From: Dromiciops gliroides
Taxonomy: Eukaryota; Chordata; Mammalia; Microbiotheria; Microbiotheriidae
NCBI RefSeq assembly: GCF_019393635.1
Contig: NC_057862.1
Span: forward strand, 679,132,814 to 679,196,813
Direction of reading: 5' to 3'
DNA length: 64,000 nucleotides
Below the pieces are notes generated by a model. It saw nothing but the letters and a program-made list of their open reading frames with translations. It made no database searches and was not told the origin of the DNA. This document shows positions 12,058 through 23,800 of this stretch, one piece after another (within the stretch, counting starts at the first letter, position 1; the number at the start of each line of letters is the position of its first letter). A program made the translations under genes and the position numbers.

Positions 12058-12394
12058 TACTTAGAAAACAGGAAGACTTTGAGGGAAACTGATCTTGGTC
12101 CTTAGCTTCCAACTCTGAAAGAATAGGGTTGGGCTGGAGAGCCTTTGAAGTCCCATACGCCACCAGCAGCCTTTCCTAAGTGGCGTATATGCTTGTAGCT
12201 GAGAGAGTGTCCAAGCGGGTGCTGGATTCTCGGGGTTCTGGGCCAGCTTTCCCAGAATGACTATCCCTGTCCTCCCTACTAGAGCCAATTTGTGTCTCCC
12301 TAGGGGGACTGAGGGTCAGAAAACACCCAGAATCATAGATTTAGAACAGGAAGGAACCTTAACCATTATCTATTACAACCCCCACATTTTACAG

Positions 12395-12550
12395 GTTTTT
12401 GTTTTTGTTTTTTTTGTGGGACAATGAGGGTTAAGTGACTTGCCCAGGGTCACACAGCTAGTAAATGTCAAGTGTCTGAAGCCGGATTTGAACTCAGGTC
12501 CTCCTGAATTCAGGGCCGGTGCTTTAACCACTGCGCCATCTAGTTGCCCC
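12395..12550 (-). mobile_element. Young SINE
   Basis: CCCTCATTGTCCCAC tail, GATTCAGG head type (read from the reverse strand). Confidence 0.88.
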
Positions 12551-12734
12551 CATGTTTATGCTTTTTAAAGCATGACCATCAGTACGTCAGGCCAGGGCTA
12601 CTTCATTTTGGTCTTTGTATCTCCAGCGCCCAGCCCATAATAAGAATAAGAAGAATAGTTATCATCAGCTAGCACTGATACGTGGCTTGAAGCTCTCCAG
12701 CCCACTTTCTGGCTGCAGCTCTGCTTGGTTTAAA

Positions 12735-12905
12735 CTCGATGAACAAGCCTCCCCACGATGCTCCCCCTCTTCCTTCCAGCTTCCTTACTCGTGCCATCTT
12801 CCTCTGTTAGACTGTAAACTCCCTGAGGTCAGGGACTGCCCTTTTTCCTATTTAATTCTCCAGTGCTCAGCATAGAGACTGGCACCCTTAGTGTTAATTT
12901 GAATT
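12735..12905 (+). mobile_element. L2-like 3' end
   Basis: Diagnostic phrase ttagactgtaaactccctga-ggtcagggactgcc, then cagtgctcagcatagagact. Confidence 0.6.
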
Positions 12906-13090
12906 GAATGGAAGGTTTGCAAAACACGCTTACAATTATCCTATTTGACCCTCACAAGCACCCTTGGAGGTAGGCGCTGGTATCATTCCCGTTTTAGAGC
13001 TTAGGAAACTGAGGCAGAGGTTTAAGTGATTTGCCCAGAGTCACACAGCTAGTGTCAGAAGGCAAATTTCGACTCAGAACTCAGTTCTTT
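12905..13090 (-). mobile_element. MIR/THER1-like SINE
   Basis: gaccctcacaagcacccttg ... atttgcccagagtcacacag. Confidence 0.7.
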
Positions 13091-13107
13091 CTGATAGTGC
13101 TGGGGTG

Positions 13108-13205
13108 GGGGGGAAGAGAGAGAGAGAGAGAGACAGACATTCAGACAGACAGACAGACAGACAGCAGAGAGTGAGAGACAGAAACAGAGAGAGGGAGAGA
13201 GAACG
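13108..13205. repeat. (GA)n/(CAGA)n tract
   Basis: Pure GA run, then CAGA units, then degenerate GAGA. Confidence 0.85.
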
Positions 13206-13334
13206 AGTGTTTCTGTGTGTGTGATGGTGCCTGATGAGTGGGTGTGACTGTGGGTAAGTGGGTATGTTCCTGCTCAGACTGTCTGCCTATCTGTGGGCAG
13301 GCCCCCCCACCCCTGTCTCTCTATCACTGTCTCT

Positions 13335-13375
13335 CTTACACACACACACACTCACTCACTCACACTTTCACTCTC
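13335..13375. repeat. (CA)n/(CACT)n tract
   Basis: Short CA run followed by CACT units. Confidence 0.8.
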
Positions 13376-13509
13376 TCCGTCTCTCCTTCCACCATCACCT
13401 TTAGTCTTCTACACTGTTAATAAATGGCATAGGCAGTCACTTTGTTGATGTTTATTGAAACAGGGGATTTGGGAGTTTGATACTGACAGAGACCAGCAAG
13501 TTCTTATGG

Positions 13510-13945
13510 AAGAATTTTTCCAGTTTATTAAGTAATATTTATTAAACATTCAAGGGGCAGCTAGATGGCACAGTGGATAAAGCACCGGCCCTGGATTCAG
13601 GAGGACCCGAGTTCAAATCCAGCCTCAGACACTTAACACTTACTAGCTGTGTGACCCTGGGAAAGTCACTTAACCCCCATTGCCCTACCAAGAAAAAAAA
13701 TCAGAAGAAACATTCAAGAAATACGTTTATGAAATATTATAAAATAACATTTATTAAATATCCTCTAATAAATGCAATTCATTAATATCTAGGAAATATA
13801 ATTTATTAAATAATATGCAGCACATATTTATTAAACATCATCAAATAATAAATGCCATTAAATAATATTTAAATAAATATGCATTAAATAACATTTAACA
13901 AGTGCTACTTATTAAATAATATTTAACAGGTAATAAAACAAAACT
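13510..13945. repeat. Degenerate AT-rich tandem tract, TTATTAAATA unit
   Basis: The phrase ATTTATTAAA or ATTAAATAATATT recurs about ten times at uneven 30-45 bp spacing. A SINE (13554-13705) splits it. Confidence 0.6.
13554..13705 (+). mobile_element. Young SINE
   Basis: CCCCCATTGCCCTAC tail. Target repeat AAACATTCAAG on both sides. Splits an AT-rich repeat tract. Confidence 0.9.
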
Positions 13946-14059
13946 AAAGTGGGGTTTAAGATTAAGGGATTAATTAGGGGGAGGGAGTGGGAATATCAGA
14001 AGCATCCACAGCTGCTTTCTCTCCCCACAGGGTCATCACATGTCCCTGAGCCCATAGTG

Positions 14060-14285
14060 CCTGTTTCTTTTCTCTAAAGTTTGCAAAATGCCTGACAAAT
14101 ATTATCTCATTTTATTCTCATAGTCACCCTGAGAGGTAGGTACTATGACTAACTCCATTTTATAGATAAATCAACGGAGGCAGGGAGTGGTAAAGAGACT
14201 TACCCTGGGTCACACAGCTAGGAAGTATCTGAGGTTGGATTTGAACTTGTCTTCCTGTCTCCAGGTCTCTAGCTGCTTTGCCACT
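14060..14285 (-). mobile_element. MIR/THER1-like SINE
   Basis: ttatctcattttattctcat ... cttaccctgggtcacacagc. Confidence 0.72.
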
Positions 14286-14289
14286 TACT

Positions 14290-15190
14290 TGTTTCTATTT
14301 CTTCCATCACTACTGTGGGACTTTTTTCCAATTTGTTTTTCAAATGAATGGGTATTCAGAGATAGAATAGAGCAGGTTACAACCCTGAGACCTTTGAGAG
14401 GTCAACAAGAAGAACAGGGAGTAGTGAGTCACCAGAGTTGGGAGCAGCCCCTCAATGAGGAGCCAGCCCTGAGGAGCATCTTCTGACCCCTGCCTCCCTC
14501 AATCTGCCCTCCCTTTTATCAGCCACCCTTCCTTCCCCCACCCCACTTTCCCCTGCTTCTGACCACTTCCGCTCTCAATCTGCCCTCTGAGGAGCATCTT
14601 GATGGACTGAGCCCAAGTGTGGATGGACCTATAAGCAAAGACATTGTGTCATAGAACGAGGTGGACTAACTGAGAAAGGCAGTGAGTGATTTGTTTTCTC
14701 CCAGAAGAGAACTTGGTGGGGACACACAGGAATGAAAGGACTCCCAGGTCTAGGAGTTGTGAGGTACCCCTTGGCCTCATGTGTCCCTTCATATTTTCCC
14801 CAAAGACCTTTGATGAGGAGGAGGGAGAATGTCCTCCTGCACTGGGGAGAATGTTTTGTGCCAACCACTTTAAACCTTAGCCCACTTTCTCTAGAAGGGA
14901 GGGTTCCCTATTTGAAAAGATTAAAAAAAAAAACCCAGTCCTTGTTTTGTCTTCTCAGTAAATATCCTTTTGTAAAAGTTAATTGATACCAACTGGTTGA
15001 TCACTATTAGGGGCCAGCACACTGGATGGGGGATTGTGAATGACAGAGTTAGAAGCTGTAACCCTTCAGTTACTTCTAGAATTTTGAGGGGAGAGAGTGG
15101 TCAAACATCCTCTGGGTACCCAACCTGCTAGTTCCAGGGTGGATTGGAAAAGTGAGGCCAGAGAGGCAGCTGAGCTTGTATTAAGAGAGT
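14290..15190. other. Intergenic, nothing recognised
   Basis: Several short open frames on both strands lack any domain feature. Confidence 0.45.
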
Positions 15191-15194
15191 TATT

Positions 15195-15705
15195 ATTGAG
15201 GGGGCTATGAGGGTTAAGTGACTTGCCCAGGGTCACACAGCTAGTAAGTGTTGTAAGGGCTAAAATTCTAGCTAGTCTGTCTAAAATATCTAATGAGTGG
15301 TCGCCAATAAATTAGAAGCTTTAGCAAGAGTTTAGACTTTTAAGCATTTATTAAGGAGAATAAGAATTTGGTGAAGAGAGAGAGAAAGAGGCCTAGATTC
15401 AGCTATCTCAGGGAGCCAATGTCTCCAGCTCCTCTCCCCCCTGAGGTCCTCCAGAAAGCGAGCGAGAGAGCAAGCCTCGCCTCTTTGATAGACAGTACCC
15501 ATGAGCAAACGTCACTTCCTGATGCCAAGGAAAACCGCATGGCTTGCCCTCAGATGCCTTCTCCTCATGGCGGAGCTTTCCTACAGTAACTGTCCAGCGG
15601 GTGACATCACTCCACAGTGTCAAGTGTCTGGGGCCGGATTTGAACTCAGGTCTTCCTGAATTCAGGGCTGGTGTTTTATCCACTGTGCTGCCCAGCTGCC
15701 CCCAA
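15195..15705 (-). mobile_element. SINE split by the solo LTR
   Basis: The two halves (15195-15251 and 15617-15705) join into one normal - strand copy once the LTR is set aside: tail end ...AGCTAGTAAGTGT, then GTGTCAAGTGTCTGGGGCC and onward. Tail type is CCCTCAT. Confidence 0.85.
15252..15616 (-). mobile_element. Solo LTR of an endogenous retrovirus (fossil)
   Basis: A 365-bp block with TG...CA ends (on the - strand TGTGGAG...CTTACA) splits an older SINE. The four bases GTGT are repeated on each side (15248-15251, 15617-15620). An AATAAA lies on the - strand in the expected place for an LTR. A 4-bp target repeat suggests a gammaretrovirus-like (ERV1) source, though this is weak. No internal retroviral sequence adjoins it, so it is a recombination remnant. 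It is younger than the SINE it interrupts. Confidence 0.75.
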
Positions 15706-17265
15706 CCTCCTTTCTTTTTATCAAACATCAAAGTGCAAGGTTGCATCATTCATTCAATTAAAATCGCTCTCTTATGTTGTTTTACTTCTCTGTTTAGGCA
15801 CAAAGAAAAAAGAAATCCTTGTTTTTTCAACAGGTCTTTCTAGGGCATGATTTGGGATCTTCCCCTAGACTGCTGAGGAAATGGCAATTATGCTGTATCA
15901 TTTAATAATTGTGTCTATTCTGTAAGAGACCTGATCCCCCATTTTGTCAGGGTCCATTACTCAGTGAAGCTGCAGAATGCAGTCTCCCCTAAGACTGATT
16001 GAACTTTAAAGGCTTGGTTGAACAAGAATGATACTATCACACATACAGGTAGTCCGTGGGACAACTGGTCACTGACCAGTTTAACCTGGGATCTCTGTTT
16101 GTTGAGTATAAGCTGGAGTGTCCAAAAGACAATTCTTCTGTCCTTGCCCATCCTTGTGTATTTAGGGGTGGTCTGATCTCTCCCAAGGGGACTGGTGTCC
16201 TGACCTAGGTGGTTCTGATTTTCTAGTCAAGATTACAGGAGGCGGTTGAGTCCCATAAACCAATTAACATTACTTAATTGTCAGAGAGGGGCCTGGTCCT
16301 CTATACCTTCAGGCCAACCCATCTTCCCCAGCTGTAGCCAAATGTGACATTCCCTAACCACCCATAACTCCTTCTTTCCTGCATCTCAATAAAGAGGTTT
16401 TCCTCCCTTCTCATGGTGGTCACTGACTTGCTGAGGGCCCAGTCTGACCCTCTGTTAATAGCTATACACAGCTCTGTTAACGAAGTGTTATTTATTTTGC
16501 TTAGAGAAAAAGTGCCTTAGTTTTCCTTTAATGTATTTTACTTGCACAGCAAACAGGTTGGTCCCTGCACGTGTGGGTCAGCCCCAATTTGGCCTTTAGA
16601 GAGCCCACCATGGAACCCCAAAGTTCCTGAGGTTACATCAAGCTAGGGAATCCTTACTGGTCATAGAAGACCAGAAAACTGGAAGAAACATCAGAATACA
16701 TTGCAGTAACAGAAGGAAACGCCTAATCATTTTTATGATAGATTTGTGCAAGTGCTAAGTGGTCTGCTGAATCGGGGACCCAATCAGTCCACCAAATGCA
16801 CATACTTGGTTAATCAATCACTGCCAGAGATAAGACAGCATTTCCATGAGGGGTGTGCTGGGTGACGCTGGAGTGACTATGCGACAAATCAAGAACATCT
16901 GTTTATGAAGGGAAGGAAAGTCAGGAAGGAGAGAAGGAACTAGCTGTCATTCCCACAGGACAGGCAGCTTCAGTTCAATCCAGGCTGGTTCAGAGATCCT
17001 CGAGCAGGTAGTGTTGATGTCTCAAGAGTCAGGATGTTTTTATTGTAGAAGGAAGAGCCATGCTGTCATAGAGGACAGAAAGAAAGAAATGGACCCCAAT
17101 ACTGAAAGGGGAGATGGGTATGGAGCTTCCCAGAGGAACCTAAAGGCACGAAGGTGTGGGAGAAGGGGAGCGACTTTTTTGTTTTCCCAGAACTTGTCCC
17201 CAGCTTTCCCCTTTCCATCCCTCTCCCCAGTCCCATGTCACCCTTAAGGTTGGGGACACATAGTG
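15706..17265. other. Intergenic, nothing firm
   Basis: Contains an AATAAA (about 16388) and some LTR-like tone but no paired ends; see rejected items. Confidence 0.4.
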
Positions 17266-17271
17266 TAACTG

Positions 17272-17424
17272 TTTTGTTTTTTTTTTTTAGTGAGGCAATT
17301 GGGGTTAAGTGACTTGCCCAGGGTCACACAGCTAGTAAGTGTTAAGTGTCTGAGGCCGGATTTGAACTCAGGTCCTCCTGACTCCAGGGCCAGTGCTCTA
17401 TCCACTGCGCCACCTAGCTGCCCC
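17272..17424 (-). mobile_element. Young SINE, first of a tandem pair
   Basis: CCCCAATTGCCTCAC tail. Left flank GTAACTGTTT matches the flank right of the second copy (GTGACTGTTT). Confidence 0.9.
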
Positions 17425-17435
17425 TTCTTTTATTT

Positions 17436-17576
17436 TTTTTTGGTGAGGCAATTGGGGTTAAGTGACTTGCCCAGGTCACACAGCTAGTAAGTGTTAAGTG
17501 TCTGAGGCCGGATTTGAACTCAGGTACTCCTGACTCCAGGGCCAGTGCTCTATCCACTGTGCCACCTAGCTGCCCC
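17436..17576 (-). mobile_element. Young SINE, second of a tandem pair
   Basis: Same tail type as its neighbour, with one G missing in CCCAGG(G)TCACAC. The shared outer target repeat suggests one copy landed in the other's A-tail. Confidence 0.9.
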
Positions 17577-17704
17577 TGTGACTGTTTGCTAGATACTGGG
17601 ACCTCTAAATCAGTCCTGGACTTTGTCCAAAGCATGAGCCACTATGTTCTCCTGGGTCAGAGACACAAATTAAGGAGAGCCTCCATTTTAAGGACCTGGA
17701 TTCT

Positions 17705-17945
17705 ACAGTGAGCTTCCATTTCTCGAGCACTTTAAGGTTCACAAAATGTTTAACATGTTCTTTTATTTGATCCCCACAACAACCCTGTGAGGTGGGTGCT
17801 ATGATAATCACCCCCATTTTACAGATGAGGAAACTGAGGCAGACAGAGGTTAAATTGACTTGCCCAACATCACAAAGCTAGGGAGTGTCTGAGGTAGGAT
17901 TTGAACCTAGGTCTTTCTGATGTTGAGCCCATTGCTCTACCTGTT
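17705..17945 (-). mobile_element. MIR/THER1-like SINE
   Basis: ccccacaacaaccctgtgag ... cttgcccaacatcacaaagc; nearly full length. Confidence 0.75.
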
Positions 17946-17974
17946 ATAACAGCAAGCTATTGGGTAGACATGTA

Positions 17975-18190
17975 TACAAGGTAAGTAAGTACAATACATA
18001 CATAGATAAACACACAGAAATATACACACATACACATGTATGCATAATAGATATGTACTATATATACATGCTAGTTATGCTTTGTTCACATGCAATATAA
18101 ACCATATGTACTATATAAAAGATATACTATGCAGTATATATGTTTATGCTATGTATATGTTAGTATATGTATATGTGCATGTTTGTGAAA
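17975..18190. repeat. AT/CA-rich low-complexity tract
   Basis: Irregular TATA, TACA and ATGTATAT repeats with no clear unit. Confidence 0.6.
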
Positions 18191-18504
18191 TAAATGAAAA
18201 GAAATCTCAAGGAGGAGACATTGCTAACAACTGGTAGAGTGGGGAGAATGGGGGAACCTCATTTTGGACAAGGCACCTGAGCTCTGTCATTAAGGAAGCC
18301 AGAGATTCCACAAGACAGAGATGAGGAAGGAGCTATTTCCAGACGGGAGATCACCTGAGGCAGGGGACGGGTTAGGAAGGAGCAGGTCAGTTTAAATGGA
18401 GTGGGGGATGAATGAATAGGAGAAATAAGACTGGAAAGCCTTAAATGCCAGGCTAAGAAATCTGCATTTTTTGCTAGAGGCAATGGTAAATGGGTTGATT
18501 TTTT

Positions 18505-18650
18505 TTGGGGGGGGGGTGAGGCAATTGGGGTTAAGTGACTTGCCCAGGGTCACACAGTTAGTAAGTGTTAAGTGTCTGAGGCCGGATTTGAACTCAGGTC
18601 CTCCTGACTCCACGACCTGTGCTCTGTCCACTGTGCCACCTAGCTGCCCC
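18505..18650 (-). mobile_element. Young SINE
   Basis: CCCCAATTGCCTCAC tail; target repeat GGGTTGATTTTTTT / GGGTCGATTTTTTT. Confidence 0.9.
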
Positions 18651-19218
18651 AGGGTCGATTTTTTTAATGCCTGAGGGACTTTGGTCAGGCTCCCCCATAA
18701 AAAAGGTCGTCCCATCCACCTGTTGAAGAGCCTAGAATGCCGCCATAACAGAATAACATAATCACAGTTGTTCCCATTAGCAAGAGCCTGAGAGATGGTG
18801 TAGTCCAGCCTTCTCCTTTTACAGGTGAGATAAAGGTAGCAGAAATGGGATTCTGAAGTTCAGGCATTCTGAAGTCAAGTCTAGTTAGGTTTTGCCCCTC
18901 ATGACATGCTTTTCCTTTGGGGTGACCACTGTCCACTTGGGATTTTCTTTTAAATGCAAAAATGGGCGGAAGTACTTTTCCCAGCAAAGATCTTATAATA
19001 TTTGTTGAGTGAATGAAGGCAGTGGGTCTTGCCTGACTCCCTGAGTGTTTTCTGTTCTTCCTAGTGCTAAGGTAGGAAGATCCCTCGGGCAGGTGGACAA
19101 AGGGGAGAAGAATGGAGGAAGGCAGCACAGAGCACAGATTTGTTGACTTGACCATCTTGCCTGCAGGCCTGGCGGTGATGGGAAAAGAAGGGTGATGGAC
19201 CCCGGCCAGCCAGCAGCT

Positions 19219-19366
19219 CTACAGGGAAATCTTGCAGATCCATTTTTCGGCAAAGTCGCAGTTTGCATCATTCCACAACTTCAGGTCTCCAGGAACCAAG
19301 TGGACACAATCTTCCGTTAATCCTCGCCCTTGATCCCAGTTGTCTGGCTGATCGGTCCTCCAGAAC
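19219..19366 (-). CDS. Lectin exon 6: calcium/sugar site and stop
   Basis: The acceptor ctctcctttgttcctag is followed by [20 protein letters not shown], a short loop, LWNDANC, and WICKISL with a TAG stop. QPD (202-204), W206, E214 and N228-D229 correspond to the galactose-type calcium site 2 of ASGPR (QPD-W...E...ND). EPN, the mannose-type triplet found in langerin, is absent. The Gly-bearing stretch after QPD resembles the loop that favours galactose in ASGPR. Cysteines 216, 232 and 240 are the expected core ones. No AATAAA was found within about 500 bp downstream, so the 3' end of the transcript is unknown. Confidence 0.9.
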
Positions 19367-20810
19367 CTAGGAACAAAGGAGAGCTTTATCCCAGGAAGGA
19401 GAGGTTGAACCCAAATGGCTTTAGTCTCCCAGTAATCTTGTAGTCCAGAATTTATAATTTGTCCTCTCAGAACAAAATCCTTAAATAAGAAAGACCCAGA
19501 ATCCCCCAAGGACATGTCTGGGATGAATAGAGAAGAGCTAAGGAAGGATGAGCTTCTGGGTAAATACTGACTAGGGATGGGAAATCCTGGAGATGAATCC
19601 TCACACATCTGAGGATTTGGGTTAGAATCCGCAGGCCTGGGGGCAGCGAGGTGGTGCAGTGGGTAAAACACTGGCCCTGGATTCAGGAGGACCTGAGTTC
19701 AAATCTGGCCTCAGACACTTGACACTTACTAGCTGTGTGACCCTGGGAAAGTCACTTAACCCTCATTGTCCCACAAAAAACCTAAGAACACCAAATAAAC
19801 CTTTATTAGGGGCAGCTAGGTGGCACAGTGGGTAGAGCACCGACCCTGGAGTCATGAGGACCTGAGTTCAAATCCGGACTCAGACACTTAACACTTACTA
19901 GCTGTGTGACCCTGGGTAAGTCACTTAACCCCAATTGCCTCACCAAAAAAAAAAAAAAAAAAAAAGAATCCGCAAGCCCTCATATATTGCCTTTCTTGAT
20001 GAGCTCCACTTCTATGTCTTTCTACCATTTTGACCTAATTGAATAGTTAGCTTTAAGACTGAAAGACATTTTATAAATATTATCTCCCTTGATCCTCCCT
20101 CCCAGGTCTGTTATGAGGATTCAATGAGATAATATTTGTAAAGTGCCTCAGCACACTGCTTGGCCCATAGTAGGTAGTGCAGTGGATAAAGTGCCAGCCT
20201 TGGTGTCAGTTCAGATCTGGCCTTAGACATTTATATCAGCTGGATAAGTCACTTCACTCCTAGTTTCCTCATGTGTAAAATGGAAATAGCACCCAACTCC
20301 TAGAGTTGTTGTGAGGATGGGATGAGATAATGATTGTAAAGTGCTTAGCACAGTGGCTGACACATAGTAGGTGTTATATAAAAGTTAGCATTTATTATAT
20401 TAATAAGTGGTTGTTTCCTTCCTACAAACAAGGAAATTATGTCCAAAAGAGATCATGTCATGTCCAAAGTCAGATTGGTAGTAAATGTCTGGGAGTGATT
20501 CAAACTCAGATCTTCTGGACTACAAGATCAGAATGTATATGATGGGCCATTCGGCCGCCTTTACTTCCTATGATGCCTGGAGGTCTGTTCTTTTCAGGGA
20601 CTAGCTGAGGGCAGCCTTTCCACCTGGGAGTTCCCCTCTCACATAGTTAGCCTTCACTGGACCTTCCAACTTCTAGGCTTCTGTGGGTGCCTGTAGCCTT
20701 CTTTCCAATGCCTGGCTCCATTTTCTCTTGGCCTTCCTGATATTTATGTTTGGGAAAGGCGGAGGTTGGGGTGGTACAGAGTAGGGGAACACCCACATGT
20801 GAAATGTGAG

Positions 20811-20856
<46 letters not shown>

Positions 20857-23800
20857 AATCTCTATCCTGGAGCTGGTATAAGAGAAGCATCAGGCATCTA
20901 TGACATGTTGAACTCACCGTTCATTCTCAGGTTGATTATAGGGAGTCCCATCCACCCAGTGAAAGATACCCTCACTGCCCTTGTCGGTCAGGCCAATCCA
21001 GTAAAAAGATTTAATTGTCCGGGAGAAAAATTCCTGCAGAGGAAAATAAACATGCATATAGTGTGTACATTTTGTGCAGAGGGAGTCAGGGGCCCACAGA
21101 TACCTGCAGGCAGCCCCAAGTGAGAGCTGTATTTTGTGAGTGGGTAATCCTGGGTAATCAATGCATTGACCCTGGCAAATGGTCAGGGAGATTCTCTTAG
21201 GGAATCAATCTCCTAACAAGTATTTCATAGAATCTGAAAGCTGGAAAAGACTGTAGGGTCTCCTTGCCCATGTACTAGCCGGGGAGAGAAGGATTTCTTT
21301 CTTCGGTGTCTCAGGAAGCTGGTTATCTAGTCGAGAGTCAGCTCCAGTCTAGGGAGGAGATGATTTGTGGCTACTTTCCAGAGCAGTCCGTCCATCAGGA
21401 AAAGTTGTAATTCCTATGGTGTTTTGTATATAGCTTTGCATGTTGATTGCAGACAATCACTAAACTTAGATTGAGGAGACTTTCTTACCTCACTGACCAA
21501 AAGAGTGTATATGGTTCCTACAGTGTCCCACTACAGAGCAAAGTTCCCACAGAGCGGTGGGCACTGCAACACTCAATTGGGGTCTAGCAGAGCAGCATCT
21601 GAAGGAGATTCGAGACCCTAGCATCATCCACAGCCCTGACACTCATCAGAGGTGTGAGCCTCCTCTCGTTTGTATCCTCTATGTGTGAGCACACGCCCGC
21701 CCCCCTCCCCAGCGTGCATTTGTGACAGAGCGGACTCTAGCTTTACTGCTATGATAGCTCATGGTTATTTTTCCTACTGAACCATTTATGTAAATGTTTT
21801 GTTGTTATTCAGCCATTTTCAGTCATATCCAACTCTTCATGAGCCCATTTGGAGTTCTCTTGGCAAAGATATTGCAGTGGTTGGCCATTTCCTTCTCCAG
21901 CTCATTTGACAGATGAGGAAACTGAGGCAAGCAGTGAAGTGGTAAATGTCTGAGGCTAGAATTGAACTCAGGTGTTCCAGGCTCAGCTCTCTAATCACTG
22001 TGTCACTTTACCTGTTTTGGGCTAATTCTAATTCTGACTCTGGTAGTCTATTGAAGTGTAGGAGTTTTAGGAGCGAGACTCACAAAGTACTTTGAACTTG
22101 GGGTAGCTATCAATCAGGACACTCACCCAGGGGTAGTGAGATTTTTCTAGAACTCTTGGGTCCATATCGATCCTTTAGCTGGTGGACTCGAGTCTAGAAG
22201 AGTGGTGAGCTCACAGCCATTTGATAACTGGTATACATTGATCTCTTATTATCATGTTTTCTTTTATAAAACATTTCCTTATTGATTCTGTGTAAAAATG
22301 CTGCAAAGAGAATGTTTTTCTTTTCTTATGGAGAGTCACTGATAGTGTGATTAAACCGCACTAAAAATAGCAAGTTCAAAGAAGGAAATGATGTTTGGCC
22401 AGTAGGCAGGGGTTCAGAGCCGATTTTTAATTGGGGGAGTCCATAAAGTTATACATCCTTTGATTACAAATCAGTTCTGTCTCTATGGAGAGAGACGTAG
22501 TTGAGGGATAGATATCTGCTGACCCTCTTGAGACCTATGGAGGGCAAGGAACTTATTCAACATTTTGGCTCAGCAGGACATGCCTCAAATGCCAGGATGA
22601 ATACAGACTGCCCCAGGACCCAGAACCCAGATGCCTTTCTGCTGAACAAGATTGGCTAAGTGTCTACCCAAGCCATTTGGGGTTCAGATGTCATTGTTAT
22701 GACCAAGCTGGCTCTTTGTGCTGGTAAATGCTGGACAACCCAATCTCTGAAAAAAATGTATTTGTAACATATTTCAAATTCTAATTGGCTTTATAACATT
22801 TTTCTGTTACTTTCTTAAGTCTAGACAATCAATAAGACGCTAACTCAAACCCTGATCTGTAGGGCTTGCCAGTTTCTGAGGTATAAATGCTTATGCTGAA
22901 AATCTAACAATCAGCTCCATGCACAAGCTGACTCTGGCACGCCCCTGAACGTAAGTAAGCTCTTGGAGGGCAGGGACCAATTTTTTTCTGTTTTTTGTGT
23001 CCCTAGAACTAGTGCAATGCCTGTTAACCGATGCTTGTTGAATTGAACTAAATTGAGTACCTGGTCTGGCCAGTCCTATGGCTAAATGAGCCCAAACCAG
23101 CCCTCTTGTGGACTTCCAGCCAATGAAGAAGAGATCTCTCTTGCCTCAGTGGTACTGGTGACCCTCAGCAAGAATATGTGCTTGCCTAGTCAAGGTTGAG
23201 GCTGATTCTTATGTTTTTAGCCACTGCTTCTGTTTATTTCTTCTCCTGAACTCAGATCAGTGAAAAATAATCCTGAGAAATGGATGGTATTCCAACCCTT
23301 AGACTAGTGAGTCTGATCTCAATTCTTAGCAACATTCTAGAAGGTTTAGAGTTAAAGAGATGACTAATGACAATCTATTAAGGGAAGCAGAGTTGGCAAG
23401 ATTTCATTTGATAAATCAGTAGTTTTGGCTGTAGTTGACTGGCTGGTACTTATCAGTACCTTGCTCCATCCATCTTGGGAGATTTAATCAGCTACATCCT
23501 GTTTAAAAATCCGTTCACATTTTTAGTCAAGGGGTGATCTAATGGCCCCTTAGATCTATGTGATCCCCTCCTCTGCTGCTTTATGGAGTTTAGATCAGAC
23601 AAAAAAATTAGGAATGCAATCCCAGTAACTCAGAGCCCCCAGTTATAATATTCAGACATAGGTTAATTTCTGTACTTTAAGTTAAAGTTGTTTGTCTCTA
23701 CCTAACCTCTGGTCTCATCATTTTCTATTCAACAGCTCTCCTCTGAACTTCATCATGCTGCAAGATCACATCAACCCTGATCACAACCCCCCTGCCCCTG

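Noticed and set aside
13238-13420. Frame through CA/CACT repeats
   Set aside because: Encoded by simple repeats.
16250-16700. Possible second LTR-like block (AATAAA at about 16388)
   Set aside because: No TG/CA ends with flanking repeats could be paired, and the sequence has no second copy here.
18685-19155. Open frame of 156 codons on the - strand downstream of the lectin stop
   Set aside because: Follows the lectin TAG, has no domain and no splice logic; likely 3' flank.
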